Under the pieces are notes generated by a model. That model was not told the DNA's origin. It searched no databases and saw only the letters and a program-made list of their open reading frames with translations. Below, one piece after another: positions 44,368 to 56,102 of a DNA stretch of 64,000 bases (position 1 is the stretch's first letter; every line of letters starts with the position of its first letter). Both the position numbers and the translations under genes were made by a program. The stretch spans positions 22,159,091-22,223,090 of the forward strand of contig SFZH01000008.1 in assembly GCA_021234535.1 (NCBI GenBank). The letters are read 5' to 3'. Origin of the DNA: Stichopus chloronotus (taxonomy: Eukaryota; Echinodermata; Holothuroidea; Aspidochirotida; Stichopodidae).

Positions 44368-44879
44368 ACTCAACCCACGTGGGACTATTCCGCGACGATG
44401 GTCTAGCCATCCTTAAAGGCACAACAGGTAGAACAGCAGACCTGGCACGTAAGAAACTCACCGAGGTTTCCAGGCCACTCGGATTAGAAATATCGGCAAA
44501 TTGCAACCTTAAGGTCGTCGACTACCTGGACGTCACCTACCCCGCCCCTACCGCAAACCAAATGATGACCCGGTGTACATCAACCACGCTTCCAACCACC
44601 CCCCCCCCCCCTCCACAGGTCACCAAACAAATTCCTGGAGCCATAAGTAAACGCATTTCACTACTCTCCATCCGTTACACAAAATTTTCAACAGAAATAC
44701 AGTCAAGGTAAGCTACAGCTGCCTCCCAAACATCAGGTCCATCATCCAGTCACAACAACAAGAAAATCATACGTGGCAGTACCCATACACTAGCACCGGC
44801 AGTAAGTGAATGCAACTGCAGGGTCAAGGCCGAATGCCCAGTCAACGGCGACTGCCTAACCTCAAATATGGTCACCTGA
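44368..44879 (+). mobile_element. Penelope-like retroelement fragment (RT C-terminal part and Cys-rich linker)
   Basis: The frame from about 44369 gives HVGLFRDDGLAILKGTTG, then NLKVVDYLDVTYPAP, then [18 protein letters not shown]. After a frameshift it continues with [17 protein letters not shown] and CNCRVKAECPVNGDCLTS, and stops at about 44879. The order GL.RDDGL, N.K.V.YLDVT, IKQIP..I.KRLS.LS and then CNC..K..CP..G.CLT is that of a widespread retroelement family which I place with endonuclease-bearing Penelope-like elements of the Naiad type (Cys-rich motif before a GIY-YIG nuclease). The GIY-YIG domain itself is absent here. A C-run (about 44600) disrupts the middle. Confidence 0.7.
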
Positions 44880-45010
44880 AGAGTGCTGTAGAGTAAGCAC
44901 AAAACCTGCAGGTAGTGACTTAACGTAATCCCACGTTGTTATTTGTTATATACCAGCTCTACTCTCACCAGGTATTAAGCACTCTATACCGGGAATGCAA
45001 ATCACTTGCA

Positions 45011-45012
45011 TT

Positions 45013-45045
<33 letters not shown>

Positions 45046-45080
45046 GAATATATACATATATATATATATGTGTGTGTGTC
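45011..45080 (+). repeat. (TA)n-rich microsatellite grading into (TG)n
   Basis: Alternating TA with single interruptions (TATATGTATA, ATGAATATATACA) that ends in TGTGTGTGTG. Frames rich in I, Y, C and M here are artefacts. Confidence 0.95.
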
Positions 45081-45503
45081 TAGGAAGAGTTGGCGCAAAG
45101 TTTTCGGTGTCAAATTTAACCTTTGAATCCTGAACTTGATCTCCTGACCTCAAAGCCAAACAAAAAAACATGATAAAATCTTGTGTACCGATCATGTATT
45201 TGAAGGTCCCATTAAAATAGCCATTTTGGATTAAGACACAGAAAATGAAAGATTTTCACTAATTTGACAAATATCAAAATTACGATGGTTAGAACTCAGC
45301 TGTATGGGAAGGGTGTTTTCCGGAGGTATGAGCAGTATTTTTTATCGAAATCTTCCTGAATGCCACGCTTCCACTAACAGTAGTCCTCCGCGTTGATAGT
45401 CTTCAGGATTTCTCTGCAGAGGAACCTTAATAATATGGTATAACCTTTCAAGAAAGTACGGAGACCTAGAGGTGCGGTGAGGTGCAGTAATCGACATTCT
45501 TAA

Positions 45504-45818
45504 GGCTCGTTCACACTTCAACGAATTCGGGTCGGATTACGATCTAATTATTTCGTGTTATCTAATTATTTCGTGACGTCACACCGACAGACAGCTTTCA
45601 TCGGACACTCGTAGTCCGATAAAAGGTGTCTGTCGGTGTGACGTCACGAAATAATTAATATAAATGTGATTTTCTTAGTCATGTGATACAAATAATTTAT
45701 TTACACAAGTTGACAAATTTTTGGTTCTTTCCGATCAGAGAAGGAGAAGATATTTACTAAAAATAAAAAAAAAGCGGGTCGTAATCCGACCCGAATTCGT
45801 TGTAGTGTGAACGCGCCT
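45504..45818. mobile_element. TTAA-flanked MITE, 315 bp, with long inverted termini
   Basis: TTAA lies on both sides (45500-45503 and 45819-45822). The left terminus GGCTCGTTCACACTTCAACG and the reverse complement of the right, AGGCGCGTTCACACTACAAC, match and remain similar for about 40 bp (..GAATTCGGGTCGGATTACGA). A TTAA target suits piggyBac- or Kolobok-type transposases. Inside is a second, perfect 30-bp inverted repeat (45564-45593 and 45627-45656) around a loop that has its own small stem. Confidence 0.85.
45564..45656. repeat. Perfect 30-bp hairpin with TGACGTCA in each arm
   Basis: The left arm begins AATTATTTCGTGACGTCACA and the right arm ends TGTGACGTCACGAAATAATT. The arms are exact reverse complements over 30 bases. 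The 33-base loop contains ATCGGAC..GTCCGAT, a further stem. Each arm carries the palindrome TGACGTCA, which is the consensus CREB/ATF site. Confidence 0.95.
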
Positions 45819-45822
45819 TTAA

Positions 45823-46290
45823 GGTATAGCATACCCAATATAGAAGTTGGAGGTCCCTCTGCATTTTGTTCACCGTCGGTGAAAGTCTCTATCAGGGACA
45901 TTTGGACAACTTTTTTGGTACTTCATCCTTTGAGATGGGTTCTTTTGTGGATTAAATATTAATGAAGGCGAGTTGAGGTATAATAGGTGCTAAAATGGTG
46001 CCAATTGAAGCAATGATGGAAAAGTTATGGACTTTTGGGTGGCGGTGCAGTATCATTCCAGGCCATGTGTGATTTGCCCCAGTGACAAGATATGGTAACT
46101 TGGACTGCCTCTAGCAGAAACTCTAACCACCTAAAGTGCAGAAAATTGGAAAAGCCATAGCCAATGTGTCAGCTTTCTAAAGAGTGGTAGCTTACATCTG
46201 TTGAAAACTTCTACAAGGCTTTACAGACCACATTACTTTTGCAATTTAGCGTGTAGGCCAATGGGGAAATTAATGTGGGTATGCTACCTT
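45823..46290. other. No feature recognised
   Basis: AT-rich unique-looking sequence between two repeats. No exon or terminal repeat is evident. A faint family C trace lies just upstream, at about 45340-45430. Confidence 0.4.
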
Positions 46291-46304
46291 AAAAACCATC
46301 CATC

Positions 46305-46850
46305 TTCCTGTCCCGTTTTCCGAAAACATGTTACAGGTGAAATCCAAAAAATGTGAGTGTGTACTTCAAGAAATGACGTTATCATCGATAACATTTTCTG
46401 ACATTCCACTAATAAATGGTCGTGACCAAACATTGAACATTAGTCAATCAGTGGCAAATTGTGGCAAAATGTAGCACATGGCGCTGTTCTACTGTGGGTT
46501 TCCCCACACAACAAACTCTCATTGGTACAGCGAAAACATTTACAAAAGAGGGCGCTCCAGCGTCCAGCTAGGTAGGGTTCCTCACTAGAGTTCCCTGTAT
46601 AGGAACCCTGCAGCTAGCTTTTCCAAAAATACTACAGGTAGACTATGCCATATCAATACCGTCAGAAGTGGAAGAAGCCCTGAGTATTCCTCAAAAGTCT
46701 TGAGTAATTGCTAGTTTGCTGGAATAGCGACATTTATTAGGATGGCATAACTTGTTCAAAATGAGATCGTTATTTCTTGAAGTGCTCCACTCCTTTTGGA
46801 ATGTTCCTTTCACATGTTATCGACAAACGAAACAGAAAATTCGATGATTT
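46305..46850. repeat. Imperfect inverted repeat, arms of ~70 bp, possible MITE
   Basis: The left arm (about 46309-46380) contains CCTGTCCCGTTTTCCGAAAACATGTTACAGG..GTACTTCAAGAAATGACG. The right arm (about 46773-46850), read in reverse complement, contains CTGTTTCGTTTGTCGATAACATGTGAAAGG..GCACTTCAAGAAATAACG. The unit between them includes a smaller inverted pair, AGGGTTCCT and AGGAACCCT, near 46574-46610. No target duplication was identified. Confidence 0.55.
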
Positions 46851-47439
46851 ACGGGCATTTCGATTTCTCCCTCCGCATTTCCCTGCACCCTTAACAAAGT
46901 GCCCCTCTGTAACGTATAACCGGTAGGGAAGATCACTCAGATTCCCATGAAGAAAGTGAAAGGAGCGCTACATTCACCCCTTCCCACACACACGTAGGCC
47001 TACATATTTTGCAAATGTTCCACAAGAAAAGGAACAGCAGGGAGTTGAGGCTGAACATATTCTTAATCAGTCCAATGCACAATACACTTATAATTTAAGG
47101 GGAAAATGAGGGTCCTACCATGAAAAAGAAAAAAAAAAGTACCGAGGGCCAAAGTTTTCCGTCTATAACCCACCATTCTTTATCCTGTCCGAGCGGCTCC
47201 CCTGAAAGTGGAAGCAGCTGTTGCGACAGTACCGTTAGAGATGCCAGTTTGAGTATTATCACCCAAAGTGACCATTGTGACGTCATTTGTAAAGATTCTT
47301 CCAGTTAACATTGAGCTTAATTCTTTGGAGAATGTTGGCGTTTCATTTGGCTACTTATTTATTTTTTTAATAAAGATTATTACTAACCTCACTCTCTCTG
47401 GAGACTATATCTGAGGAAGGGTAACTGGTTTATGTGGAG

Positions 47440-47700
47440 CAAATGATCCCTGTTATTTTTGGGAGGTCATTTGGGGTCAACAGAGGTAAAAATGGGATGG
47501 TGGATAAATGCAACATGGAAGTGAAATGCGAGACATTGTAGGTTGAATAAATGAAAGCGGATACTTCAGGCATTATGATTCTTAATCTCAACAAATCAGA
47601 TAATTGCCATTTTTCATAGTTGTTTTTTCATCATTGAGAAATTACAGACAGGAGATCCTTATTTCAAGGCTGGGTATAATCAGCTTAAAGCACTCGGGAC
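47440..47700. repeat. Reversed family B scrap followed by a family C scrap
   Basis: GGAGGTCATTTGGGGTCAACAGAGG (about 47460-47485) is family B in reverse. From about 47560 come phrases of family C (ATTATGATTCTTAATCTCAACA, CATTGAGAAATTACAGACAGGAGATCC). Both are too degraded to delimit. Confidence 0.5.
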
Positions 47701-47773
47701 TAGTCCTGGCTCCCATCGGAACTCAGCCCTACCCCTTTCCAGTCTTTGCTTAAAAATCGAAGTCATGCCTTAA

Positions 47774-48351
47774 AGGGGAAATCAGGGTTTATTTTCACAA
47801 TTTATTTCACTACAGTTCCCACCGGTATCGTACAATGAGTTATAACTAACAAATATGATCAAGATTATCTCAAAATATGTGAACAATTTCGTCAAACGAG
47901 AACTCTAAAAATCTGTAACATCCATATTCATCGAATCAAATATGAATATTCAATACTATCACCTGTTCAAGGTATGAGGAGGTGGGACTTCCTATTCCAT
48001 ACGTAGCCTACGTGTGCTGTTTGTATCATCAACTATCACTAAACTCTTGTTTACTTAGCATTGGGCAATGTACGAAGAGCATGGGAACCGTAAACATTCA
48101 TATAACGTCATCTCAGTCTTACGCTGTTATTGGTCATCGTATAGAGGAGGCTGTCTTGTATTGTACATGAACGTTTATCTTTTGTACCCAACAAATATTA
48201 AGAGTTCTCATTGAATAGCAATTAACGCAATAATTACTGTTTCTTCTACCCTCTAACACCTCCCCAGCGTCTCTATATTTCGGTGAACAATCAGTTTAGA
48301 AAGAAATATCAACTAAAGGTAAATTTTCTCAGTCAAACCCTGATTTCCCCT
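47774..48351. mobile_element. TTAA-flanked MITE, 578 bp
   Basis: TTAA duplications flank it at 47770-47773 and 48352-48355. The termini are AGGGGAAATCAGGGTTT at the left and its perfect inverse at the right. AGGGG-starting ends with a TTAA target are typical of Kolobok-type elements; piggyBac is the alternative. The internal plus-strand frame at 47982-48170 has no recognisable domain. Confidence 0.85.
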
Positions 48352-48359
48352 TTAATCTT

Positions 48360-48905
48360 GGGTGTACGGGCCTTACGTGTGCCTGAGCAGGGACTAATCT
48401 GAGTTACCAACTTACCTATTTGCCAATAGGCAATTTGCCAATCTCAATTGGCGCAATGAAGTGAGGGAAGTGTGTACCGTCCTTCCGAGGCTCCGCAAGT
48501 AACCTAAGGGAAATGGTGTGGTCAGTAATTTCTTAGATGCAAAGCTGTCCTCCTTAATATTATCGGATGTTTATGCACTCACATCTTCCGAACTAGAAGA
48601 TTAGATGCTTCTACGGGATCAAGAGATTCGGTGTGGGGGTGGGGGAGGGACATGGAACATGAATGAGGAAGTAATGGCGGATCACTTAAAACAAAGTTAC
48701 CGTGTGATACGGAAATAAAGCATGCCTTTACTGCAGTTGGGCACCCAGTATTTGGACTGCACACGGAGAGGGGAGAGGTGAAAATTGTGGGAAGACTATC
48801 TCAGCGCAACGCCACCATCGCGTACAGAAAAGATAAAAATGCCTCTAGTCTATAGGGCCGGAAAATACTTTTCCCTTGCATTTAAGGTTACATTACCCAC
48901 ATCCA
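48360..48905. other. No feature recognised
   Basis: Contains a purine-rich stretch near 48636 (GGTGTGGGGGTGGGGGAGGG) and a slip duplication TTTGCCAATAGGCAATTTGCC near 48419. Neither supports a gene. Confidence 0.4.
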
Positions 48906-48908
48906 TTT

Positions 48909-49727
48909 TTGGTTCCTTGCGTCAGCGAAGGAACATATGCAGTCGGTGTGTGTGTGTAAGTGTACGTTCTAACTCAACAAGGGAAAGTCGGATGACAGTC
49001 AACCTTGGTAGGTAGGTTTGCTACATTGAGAAGGTGTGCTCTATTGTTTTTGGTGGAGATCGAAGGTCATCTGGGAACACTGGGGTAAAACTCTCTGTTT
49101 CTGTGACACTTGCTTGGGTACGTTCTAACTATAAGTTGTAAAGTTTAGACAAAGTTTATACTTGGTATAAGGATGCATTCTGAAGGTGGTGCCTTCAGGG
49201 CGTTTGAGTTTTGGGTCCAAATGGGCCATTTTCATCAATCTTGCAAAATGCATCTTCTCCTACCGATTGCATGGCATTAAATTGAACTTGTGTCATGTTC
49301 CTACTATATATGTTAGTGGTTCCTTTTGGTTGTTCAAATAATTGGTTCCATATGGATCATGTAATGAAATAATGCAAAATGTTTCTTTTCTGTGTGTATT
49401 GTGTTTTACAATGTGGAAGGACGGTCAAATTAGCATTGTGGTAGTGAAACCTTTCCCAGTGTTCAACATTTGTTGGTCCAACTTCAGGTTAGGCCATATG
49501 GGCCATAAATTATTACATTGTGTAAAGCGATTAGTTTTATATGTTACCGTGGTGAGGGTTTTTTAGATTAGAATTCTAGTAAGTTTGGCCGATTAGCATT
49601 CTTATGGACCAAATAGGTCCCACACTCTTGTAGGATGTGATGAATTGTGGATAAACCTTTGCTAAATGATTAGAGGTGATTTACAATAATCATCATGCAA
49701 GGAACTATAGTGTCCTTGGGCTCTTGT
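48909..49727 (-). mobile_element. Composite (Helentron-like) element, reverse orientation, about 0.82 kb
   Basis: On the plus strand it starts TTTGGTTCCTTGCGTCAGCGAAGGAAC (hairpin end), then a short TG tract, a family B unit in reverse (GTGGAGATCGAAGGTCATCTGGG near 49048-49075) and family A units in reverse (49130-49700). It closes with TGCAAGGAACTATAGTGTCCTTGGGCTCTTGTG. Both termini match the copy at 29921-31352 in the same orientation. This is a shorter version of that element. Confidence 0.75.
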
Positions 49728-49792
49728 GTCGCTGTATATTCTAGTCAATATTAACTCGATGATAAAAGGGTGTATACCACACGTGTTCCAAC

Positions 49793-52001
49793 CATGGGCG
49801 TCAATCTTGATAGGGAGGGTGGGGGGACCCTTCATATGTCGATAGGTCGGGGACATAATATCAAATGTCCCCCACAGTTCGTTAAAGAGAAATGTATTGG
49901 CTCACTTTTTGAATGGTAGCGGGACATTGTAACAAATATCCCGCCACAGTTTTGGTGAGTGACTGATATAATCGCTAGGTTGATAAATGTTCATAAAGGA
50001 AAGGTTGATAAATACTCATATTCCAACGCTAGCATCCTAAATGCCAACATATTTCGTGTGCTTCGCGCGCAGCATTTTCTTTGCCATGTTCTGTTAATGG
50101 ACAAAACAAAGTAATGGATTGACTGACTCACCTTGCCAGTCGAGATTAAGTTACGAGGGATACACTAAGGGGATACATTCGTTGATTGAGTACTTGTTGG
50201 TTCTTTCAAAGCAGCTTGAAATGAATGAAGAACGTTACCCCAGCAACCCTCCACCCTCCGTACTTTACATTGAGTAACGGTAACGTTTTGAATGAAAATT
50301 ACCAAGTTCACGAATTTTAAGTTTGTATAGTAAAGTCTTATTTACCGTGACCGATGTTACAATTGCTTTCTTCTTATTTTATATTTCCTTACAAGTTAAG
50401 CAACATGTTTCGGAATAAAGAATTTCTAGCCAAGGGAAAATTCGGTCCAAAGAACGAGAAATGTCCTTCGCATGCTCATGATGAACAAAAAAGATTGTGG
50501 CACGTTCCCCCCCCCCCCTCCCTCCTGTCCATTAATACACCAAAAAAGTTTCAAATTCCCCGAAAAGGGAGAACGAATTGGTCAAAATTCTGTAGCTGAT
50601 CGAGTATGAATTTGAACGAATTGTCGATATACACGCAGGGCCCTAAGCGAACGGGGCACAGGTCCTGTTCTAAAGGATTCTGTATGCCAATTGTAGAGTA
50701 CAAACATTATCACATAATGTCTTATTTTACAAATTAAAAGATGCCAAATATTGCACCAGATTGTCAGGTTACTTGATAATTGAAACAAGTCTCAAATAAA
50801 TCTGGAATTCCATTTGAATTTCTCATATTTCAGTCTAGGAGTGAGGACAGTTAGAAAATCTGACATACCAGTTGGAATTATTCATATCTCAGTCTAGCAT
50901 ATTTTAGGAATTCAAAAGAAGCCAAGTATCTGCACTAGAATGCTTCTACGTTTACCCTCTGGTGAAAAATGAAAGGGTGTGGGGATAAGTGTCTTGTCTT
51001 TTTTTTTTCGAAATTTCGCTAACGGTTTTGAACCACTCTCCGTGCGACGCTTTACTGGAAATTCCCATAGTATGTACTACATTTCATTACAAAACCCAAA
51101 CTTTTCTTGTGCGCTATGCACTAACTCATTGTGGTCATCATGGTTAGACAGTAATACCGCTCAGTAATTAGTAGCAAATTCGGGTTAAAATCTCCCCCCC
51201 CCCCCTTAAAAAAAAAAAAATCCAAGAGTCCGTATATACGCCTGTGTGCTGATCAGCCTCCAATAGCCCCTGTTAAGATAGTTCATCTTAGTCCTGAAAG
51301 GAAGTGACAGAGGATGTGTAATTCATTATGATTCTTGTATCACCTCAACCCCCATCTGATATATATTACCGTACCATTTTTCATAATTTGATTTTCTTTT
51401 ACATGAATTGAGGAATTCGGACATGATATCCCTAAGTTCAAGGCCTAGGACGGCCGGGAAATGCCATTTCAGGCTATCTGCGAAGCTCGGAAACCCTAGA
51501 ATTTTCCTGAACGCTCCCCGCAAACCGCGATGGGGACGCTCTGCTTAGATAGTCCTGTCACACATGTCCTCAGGCCAGCGACCGTCCCCGGTTGAAACCC
51601 TGGACACGCGTCCCCGAATTGTCCTTGCATAGACTTTTCACAATATGTGCCTTCCATCACTAGAGCCTGGCGGTCTCCACTTGCCAAACATCAAATTTAT
51701 CGTTTGTCTCAAAATATGCAATGTCTGACCAGTTTTGCCCTTTCAAAGCCATTGAAAGATACAGAAATCCGTCATTCAAAAGCTCACTCAAAAATTCACA
51801 AATACCTTAGAGTTTCCGGGTTTTTTTTTCTGGTCACCTTAATACACATTACCCCAGGGGAAAGCCCATTGAACCTGTCCATTACATCCAAAGCCATCGA
51901 AAGGTGGAGTGCATAGACCCATACCGGGCAGCTTTAATCATTCAAACCTGTCAGTAAGTCAAACATGTCCCCCCACATTTCAATTTGGATTGACGCCCCT
52001 G
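49793..52001. mobile_element. hAT-type non-autonomous element, 2.2 kb
   Basis: The left end is CATGGGCGTCAATCTTGATA, and the right end in reverse complement is CAGGGGCGTCAATCCAAATT. Both continue to a GTGGGGGGAC stretch. The flanking octamers GTTCCAAC (49785-49792) and GTTACAAC (52002-52009) differ at one position, as expected for an ageing 8-bp hAT duplication. Inside, 51000-51560 resembles the 891-bp family C element at 43137-44027, so the two are probably related in descent. No transposase frame was seen. Confidence 0.85.
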
Positions 52002-52009
52002 GTTACAAC

Positions 52010-53570
52010 CGATAAAGTTAATGCAAAAACGGTCCACAAGGAAAAAAAAATACGGATAATTTTACACGATCGGTAATCTTTTTTTACAGTATCGGTTGTA
52101 ACAACAAGTGCACCCTGTTTTCATTCGGGCTCACGTTACTTGCAGGTAACTGGCTGATAATATAGTAAGCAACTAAAGTATACGATAATGAAAAGTCAAA
52201 GTTAAAAAAAAAAAAAAAAAACATCTGGGTCCTATGTCGCTTCGTAATGCTAAATAATGTTAAACGACCCTACCCACAATTACGAGATCACACTGCAGTA
52301 CATTACTCAAGTCAACGAAAAGATAGTCAAGTAAATATTGAAACTTTTACTTTTCGTTTGGATAAGCACTTGCTCTCTAGTAATTTTTCTCATTCTTTCT
52401 AGTCAAAACTTTTTTTAGTTCACAATTACAACAGACGATCACCATTCAACTTCGCCTCCCATGCCATGGAACGAGAGAAAGTTTTCCAAGGCCGGTTTAT
52501 GGTTTCGTTCCATTAGTTATAATGGATTCTTTACCACGCAATTATAATATTTCTCGTACCCCTTTAGATGTAATTTAGGCATAATGTTATTAACACCACC
52601 TAACCATTTACTACAGGTGGTGGTTGGTGAGGTTCAGTAGGATATGAGGGGCTCTGATGGGAGTATTTTATAGGTTGGCTCAACTTTTGTTTTCCTTCCT
52701 TTTCTTCTATCATCTTTCCTTTTGTACATGTCCTGGGAGCAGCTACTAGTCAACCCCTCTCGGCTTAAGAGCGCTTCCTTTCATGATATCTTCGTGTGCT
52801 TTTATGTCTGTTTGAACTCTTGTTAATGTTTCAATTTATCTTTATATATTTTGAAGAACAAAATCATTGGAATGAAATGTCCGTTTTGTTCATGAATGTA
52901 GGCGTACATGTTTATCCGCGCACCGGGTGAGCAAGTTAGGAGGGATTGACATGGGCTTATGCAGCAGTGGCAATAAGAAAGCTGATTTGGCTTTCGAACC
53001 TGCAACCAGGTACCGCTTCCGGCAATCATAAAGCTATATTTTCCTTCTTTTCATTTTTTATTTATTAGGGGATGAACGCCCCTATTTAAGCTAGTGATGA
53101 GGAGGTTACATCCCCCTACAGTTTTCGCATTTAACGGGAGGTTAGCAATGATTCTCTAGATAATGGAGTGGCGATATTCTGATGTTTTTCCGCAAAATGT
53201 ATTTAGAGAGCTCTGTTTCAGTTACACATTACATGAGAGAGTACACGAAAACCTTGAAACCGCAAAGTTTTTGCTTAATCCGTTGCATATTTCCACGACA
53301 CTTATTATCTTTGATGTCAGTGATTTATCCACTGTTTATCAACCAACTGGCCTGCCATAAGATTTGAGTGACACAACCAGCTGGGAGCGGCTCCCTCGTG
53401 CACACAAACCAGAGAGTATTTGCATAAATTGAAAGGACGGCCCTTTCCGGCAAACTGGAACTACCCATGATAGTGCGGTAAGCATAACTCTATTGATTTC
53501 TATTTTCCCAAAGCAAGTAGTTTTAAATGCATTTTACAGACAAAATTATATGACACCCTTGACAAAAACA
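52010..53570. other. No gene recognised
   Basis: A pure A-run lies near 52205-52220. The plus-strand frame at 53163-53360 begins MEWRYSDVFPQNVF and has protein-like composition, but I know no relative and see no splice partner. The AT-rich background continues. Confidence 0.35.
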
Positions 53571-53702
53571 TGAGAAAGTAGGTAAACAAGAGATAGTAGG
53601 CAAACAAGAGAGAGTAGGTAAACAAGAGAGTAGGTAAACGAGAGTGAGTAGGTAAACAAGAGAGTAGGTAAACGAGAGAGTAGATAAACAAGAGAGTAGG
53701 TA
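53571..53702 (+). repeat. ~20-bp minisatellite, about seven units
   Basis: Units approximate GAGAGTAGGTAAACAA. Lengths vary between 18 and 22 bp because GA dinucleotides are gained or lost, and a G/A change (AAACGAGA) marks alternate units. Open frames over this block (repeats of LVYLLSC and TYSL) are artefacts. Confidence 0.9.
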
Positions 53703-53945
53703 TATAAATTTGGCAACGATATTCATCAAGTTAGTCTCTTCTTTTGTTGTGTTGCCATAGTGATGGGATTGAAAGCCAACTTTAAGGTAACATCCACTGA
53801 CAGTTGAGAGTCGACTGGAAGTTGCAATAGATGAATCATACTTCACTTTAAAATTACTATATAAAATCATCTACAGGCTCAAATAACACAATGACAGTTG
53901 TTCAATTTGTTGACGTCTTTGGACTGATGGCAGGGCTGCTGTTGC

Positions 53946-53980
53946 AAAAACAAACAAACAAACAAACAAACAAACAAACA
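53946..53980 (+). repeat. (CAAA)n microsatellite
   Basis: Pure CAAA repeat of about eight units following an A-run. Confidence 0.95.
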
Positions 53981-53989
53981 TGTGACTTA

Positions 53990-55912
53990 TAGTCATCAGC
54001 TCTGACAGGATATTATTTATTTCTTGACATCGAGCTGCAATTAGAGTCGCCCAGTCGATATGTTCACTGACCAGCTCAGAAGATTCAATCCAAAAGCCTA
54101 AAAAAAGCCTGGAAAATTATTTTGCAAAAAGGGAAGGTGATGGGCACATTGTCAGGGCTCAATGTCAATTCACAGTAACTAATCTAGGCAGTGATGGCCT
54201 TGCCCCCTCCCCTTGACTTGGCTCCCACAAACTTTGGTACAGTACTTACCCAAAATGTATAGAAGCTCACCATCAGTAATTTGAAACAGCTTCCTTAATT
54301 GCGATGTATTCGACTTTGGGATAACAAAATTTTGTAGGAAAATTATAAAGGGAAAGCACCAATTGCAGATGGGTGTCTAGGTTGTCCGTAAGTGCTTGTA
54401 GGATTGCTTGAGTCAGGGACAACGCCAGGATCTTACGATTAAGGCTGTTGGGGGGAACTTATATTGTTATACGTCTATTGCAGGACATATTATGCGTGTG
54501 TCCAGAAATTTCAGTGGGGGGGGGGGTCCTTTGCACACACCCCACAAGCAGAAATATCTATGCAGAGTGCCACCATCAGCTTACAAAGCATAGAAGATTG
54601 GCTTTTCAACACCCACGCACCAACCTCCCTGTCACCACCCCCTCCATGGCCAAATACGGCACTTCCTGGGTGTCCTTACCTGCATACATGTATCCAGCAA
54701 TGAAACAGGGATCTAGGGCTCAAACGTGTAATTTCCCCAATTAATGAGAAAAAACCATTAATCTGTGAAAAGCATGGTACCGCTTTTGATTATTTTTATG
54801 TAGAATATTTACACACACAAGCTTCAACATAATCTTACAGTCAGTGTAAGTACACAATTTCAAAGTCATCTGCATATCTCTAATTGGAGTGCTACTATCA
54901 GTTGGCACGAAGAGCGCCATCAGTTGACTCAGAGCGAATGGAGCGAAAACATGCACCTCCCTAGATCACCAGCAGTATGTCATTTCCAAGCCCATTTTTT
55001 TTCTATTGGTTGTATGCCTCACCCACCCCCTTCAAATAAATGTAGCTTAAACCTGCTTTCAAGTACATTTATCTATAGGATCAAAATATGTTTGAGGACA
55101 CGTTTATGCACTTACTTACCCCCCCCCCCCCCCGGCAGTGCCAATGACTTATGTGGAGTTACTGTTCTGAAGCTGCTTCCAACCACTACCATCATACATT
55201 CACCTGATACATAAAAGTGGCCTTCACCACCAAAACAACAGTCCATTCATCTGAGTTTTAGGTGAAAAAAATACATAAAATTGTCGAATTGTGATATTTG
55301 CAGTCCATTTAGTGTACATATGCTTGATTCAAATACGCCTACAATGTTGTAAATACTCATAGATTCTGGGGACTTTGCACCTGTTCTCAACCAGGGTGTT
55401 GCCACTGGGGGCCCAAAATTGATAAACACTGCCCAAAGAGAGTTGGGTTGAAATTTTTGTTCAGAATTCAAGCCATAATATGAAAGAACCGAGGATGTGA
55501 TTTCTTACTCAAATGATTTATAATTTCGATTACGTTTATTACGAAGAGATTTTGACGAAGTTTAAACCTTTTTACCAGCCATGAATTCTTTTAATGTTCC
55601 ATTTACTCATGACCACATATGTTTATATAGCTGAATATTGATGTACTTCTAGATGATATTCCACAAATGAGGCTCAACACTTCCTTGATGGCTAGAATGT
55701 CACATTACATAAAACTTAGACAAAGCATAAGGGAAAACACTTATTGCAGGGAGGTGAACAGGCCAAGTTGGTTAAATCATTTTTTTGGAAATATTTAAAA
55801 AATGTCTTTGTTTTTCAGTCTTCATCTTAGTGAATTCACTATATTGCAAATCTTTAAGTGAACTGAAAACTGAAAATGAAGACACATCTAAAGGGATTAA
55901 CATTACATGTAA
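53990..55912. other. No gene recognised; homopolymer tracts only
   Basis: A G-run (about 54514-54525) and a C-run (about 55120-55134) are present. Frames at 54408-54744 and 54924-55214 are open but proline/histidine-rich by way of the C-runs and match nothing known. No terminal repeats were found. Confidence 0.35.
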
Positions 55913-56102
55913 AAGCATGAGATGAAATCTGTTCATGTCATGCAGGAAGAACCAACAGTTTTCCCTTTTACCATAACTAGAATTAAGCAGTCTTTTTTAA
56001 ACCCATGTTTTAGTGGTTTTAGGGTTAAAGAAGCTTCTGATATTCCAGGATATTTTTTTCAAAATTACAAAAAAAAACAAAAAAATTTTTTTTGAGAAAC
56101 AG

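Noticed and set aside
44936..45195. Frames rich in I and Y around 45010
   Set aside because: Produced by the (TA)n tract on both strands.
52990..53030. tRNA B-box-like GGTTCGAAAGCC on the minus strand, suggesting a tRNA or a tRNA-derived SINE
   Set aside because: No A-box at the right distance, no cloverleaf, and no repeated copy with a poly(A) or short-repeat tail.
53500..53870. Minus-strand frames with LVYLLSCLPT repeats, resembling membrane segments
   Set aside because: Direct translation of the 20-bp minisatellite at 53571-53702.
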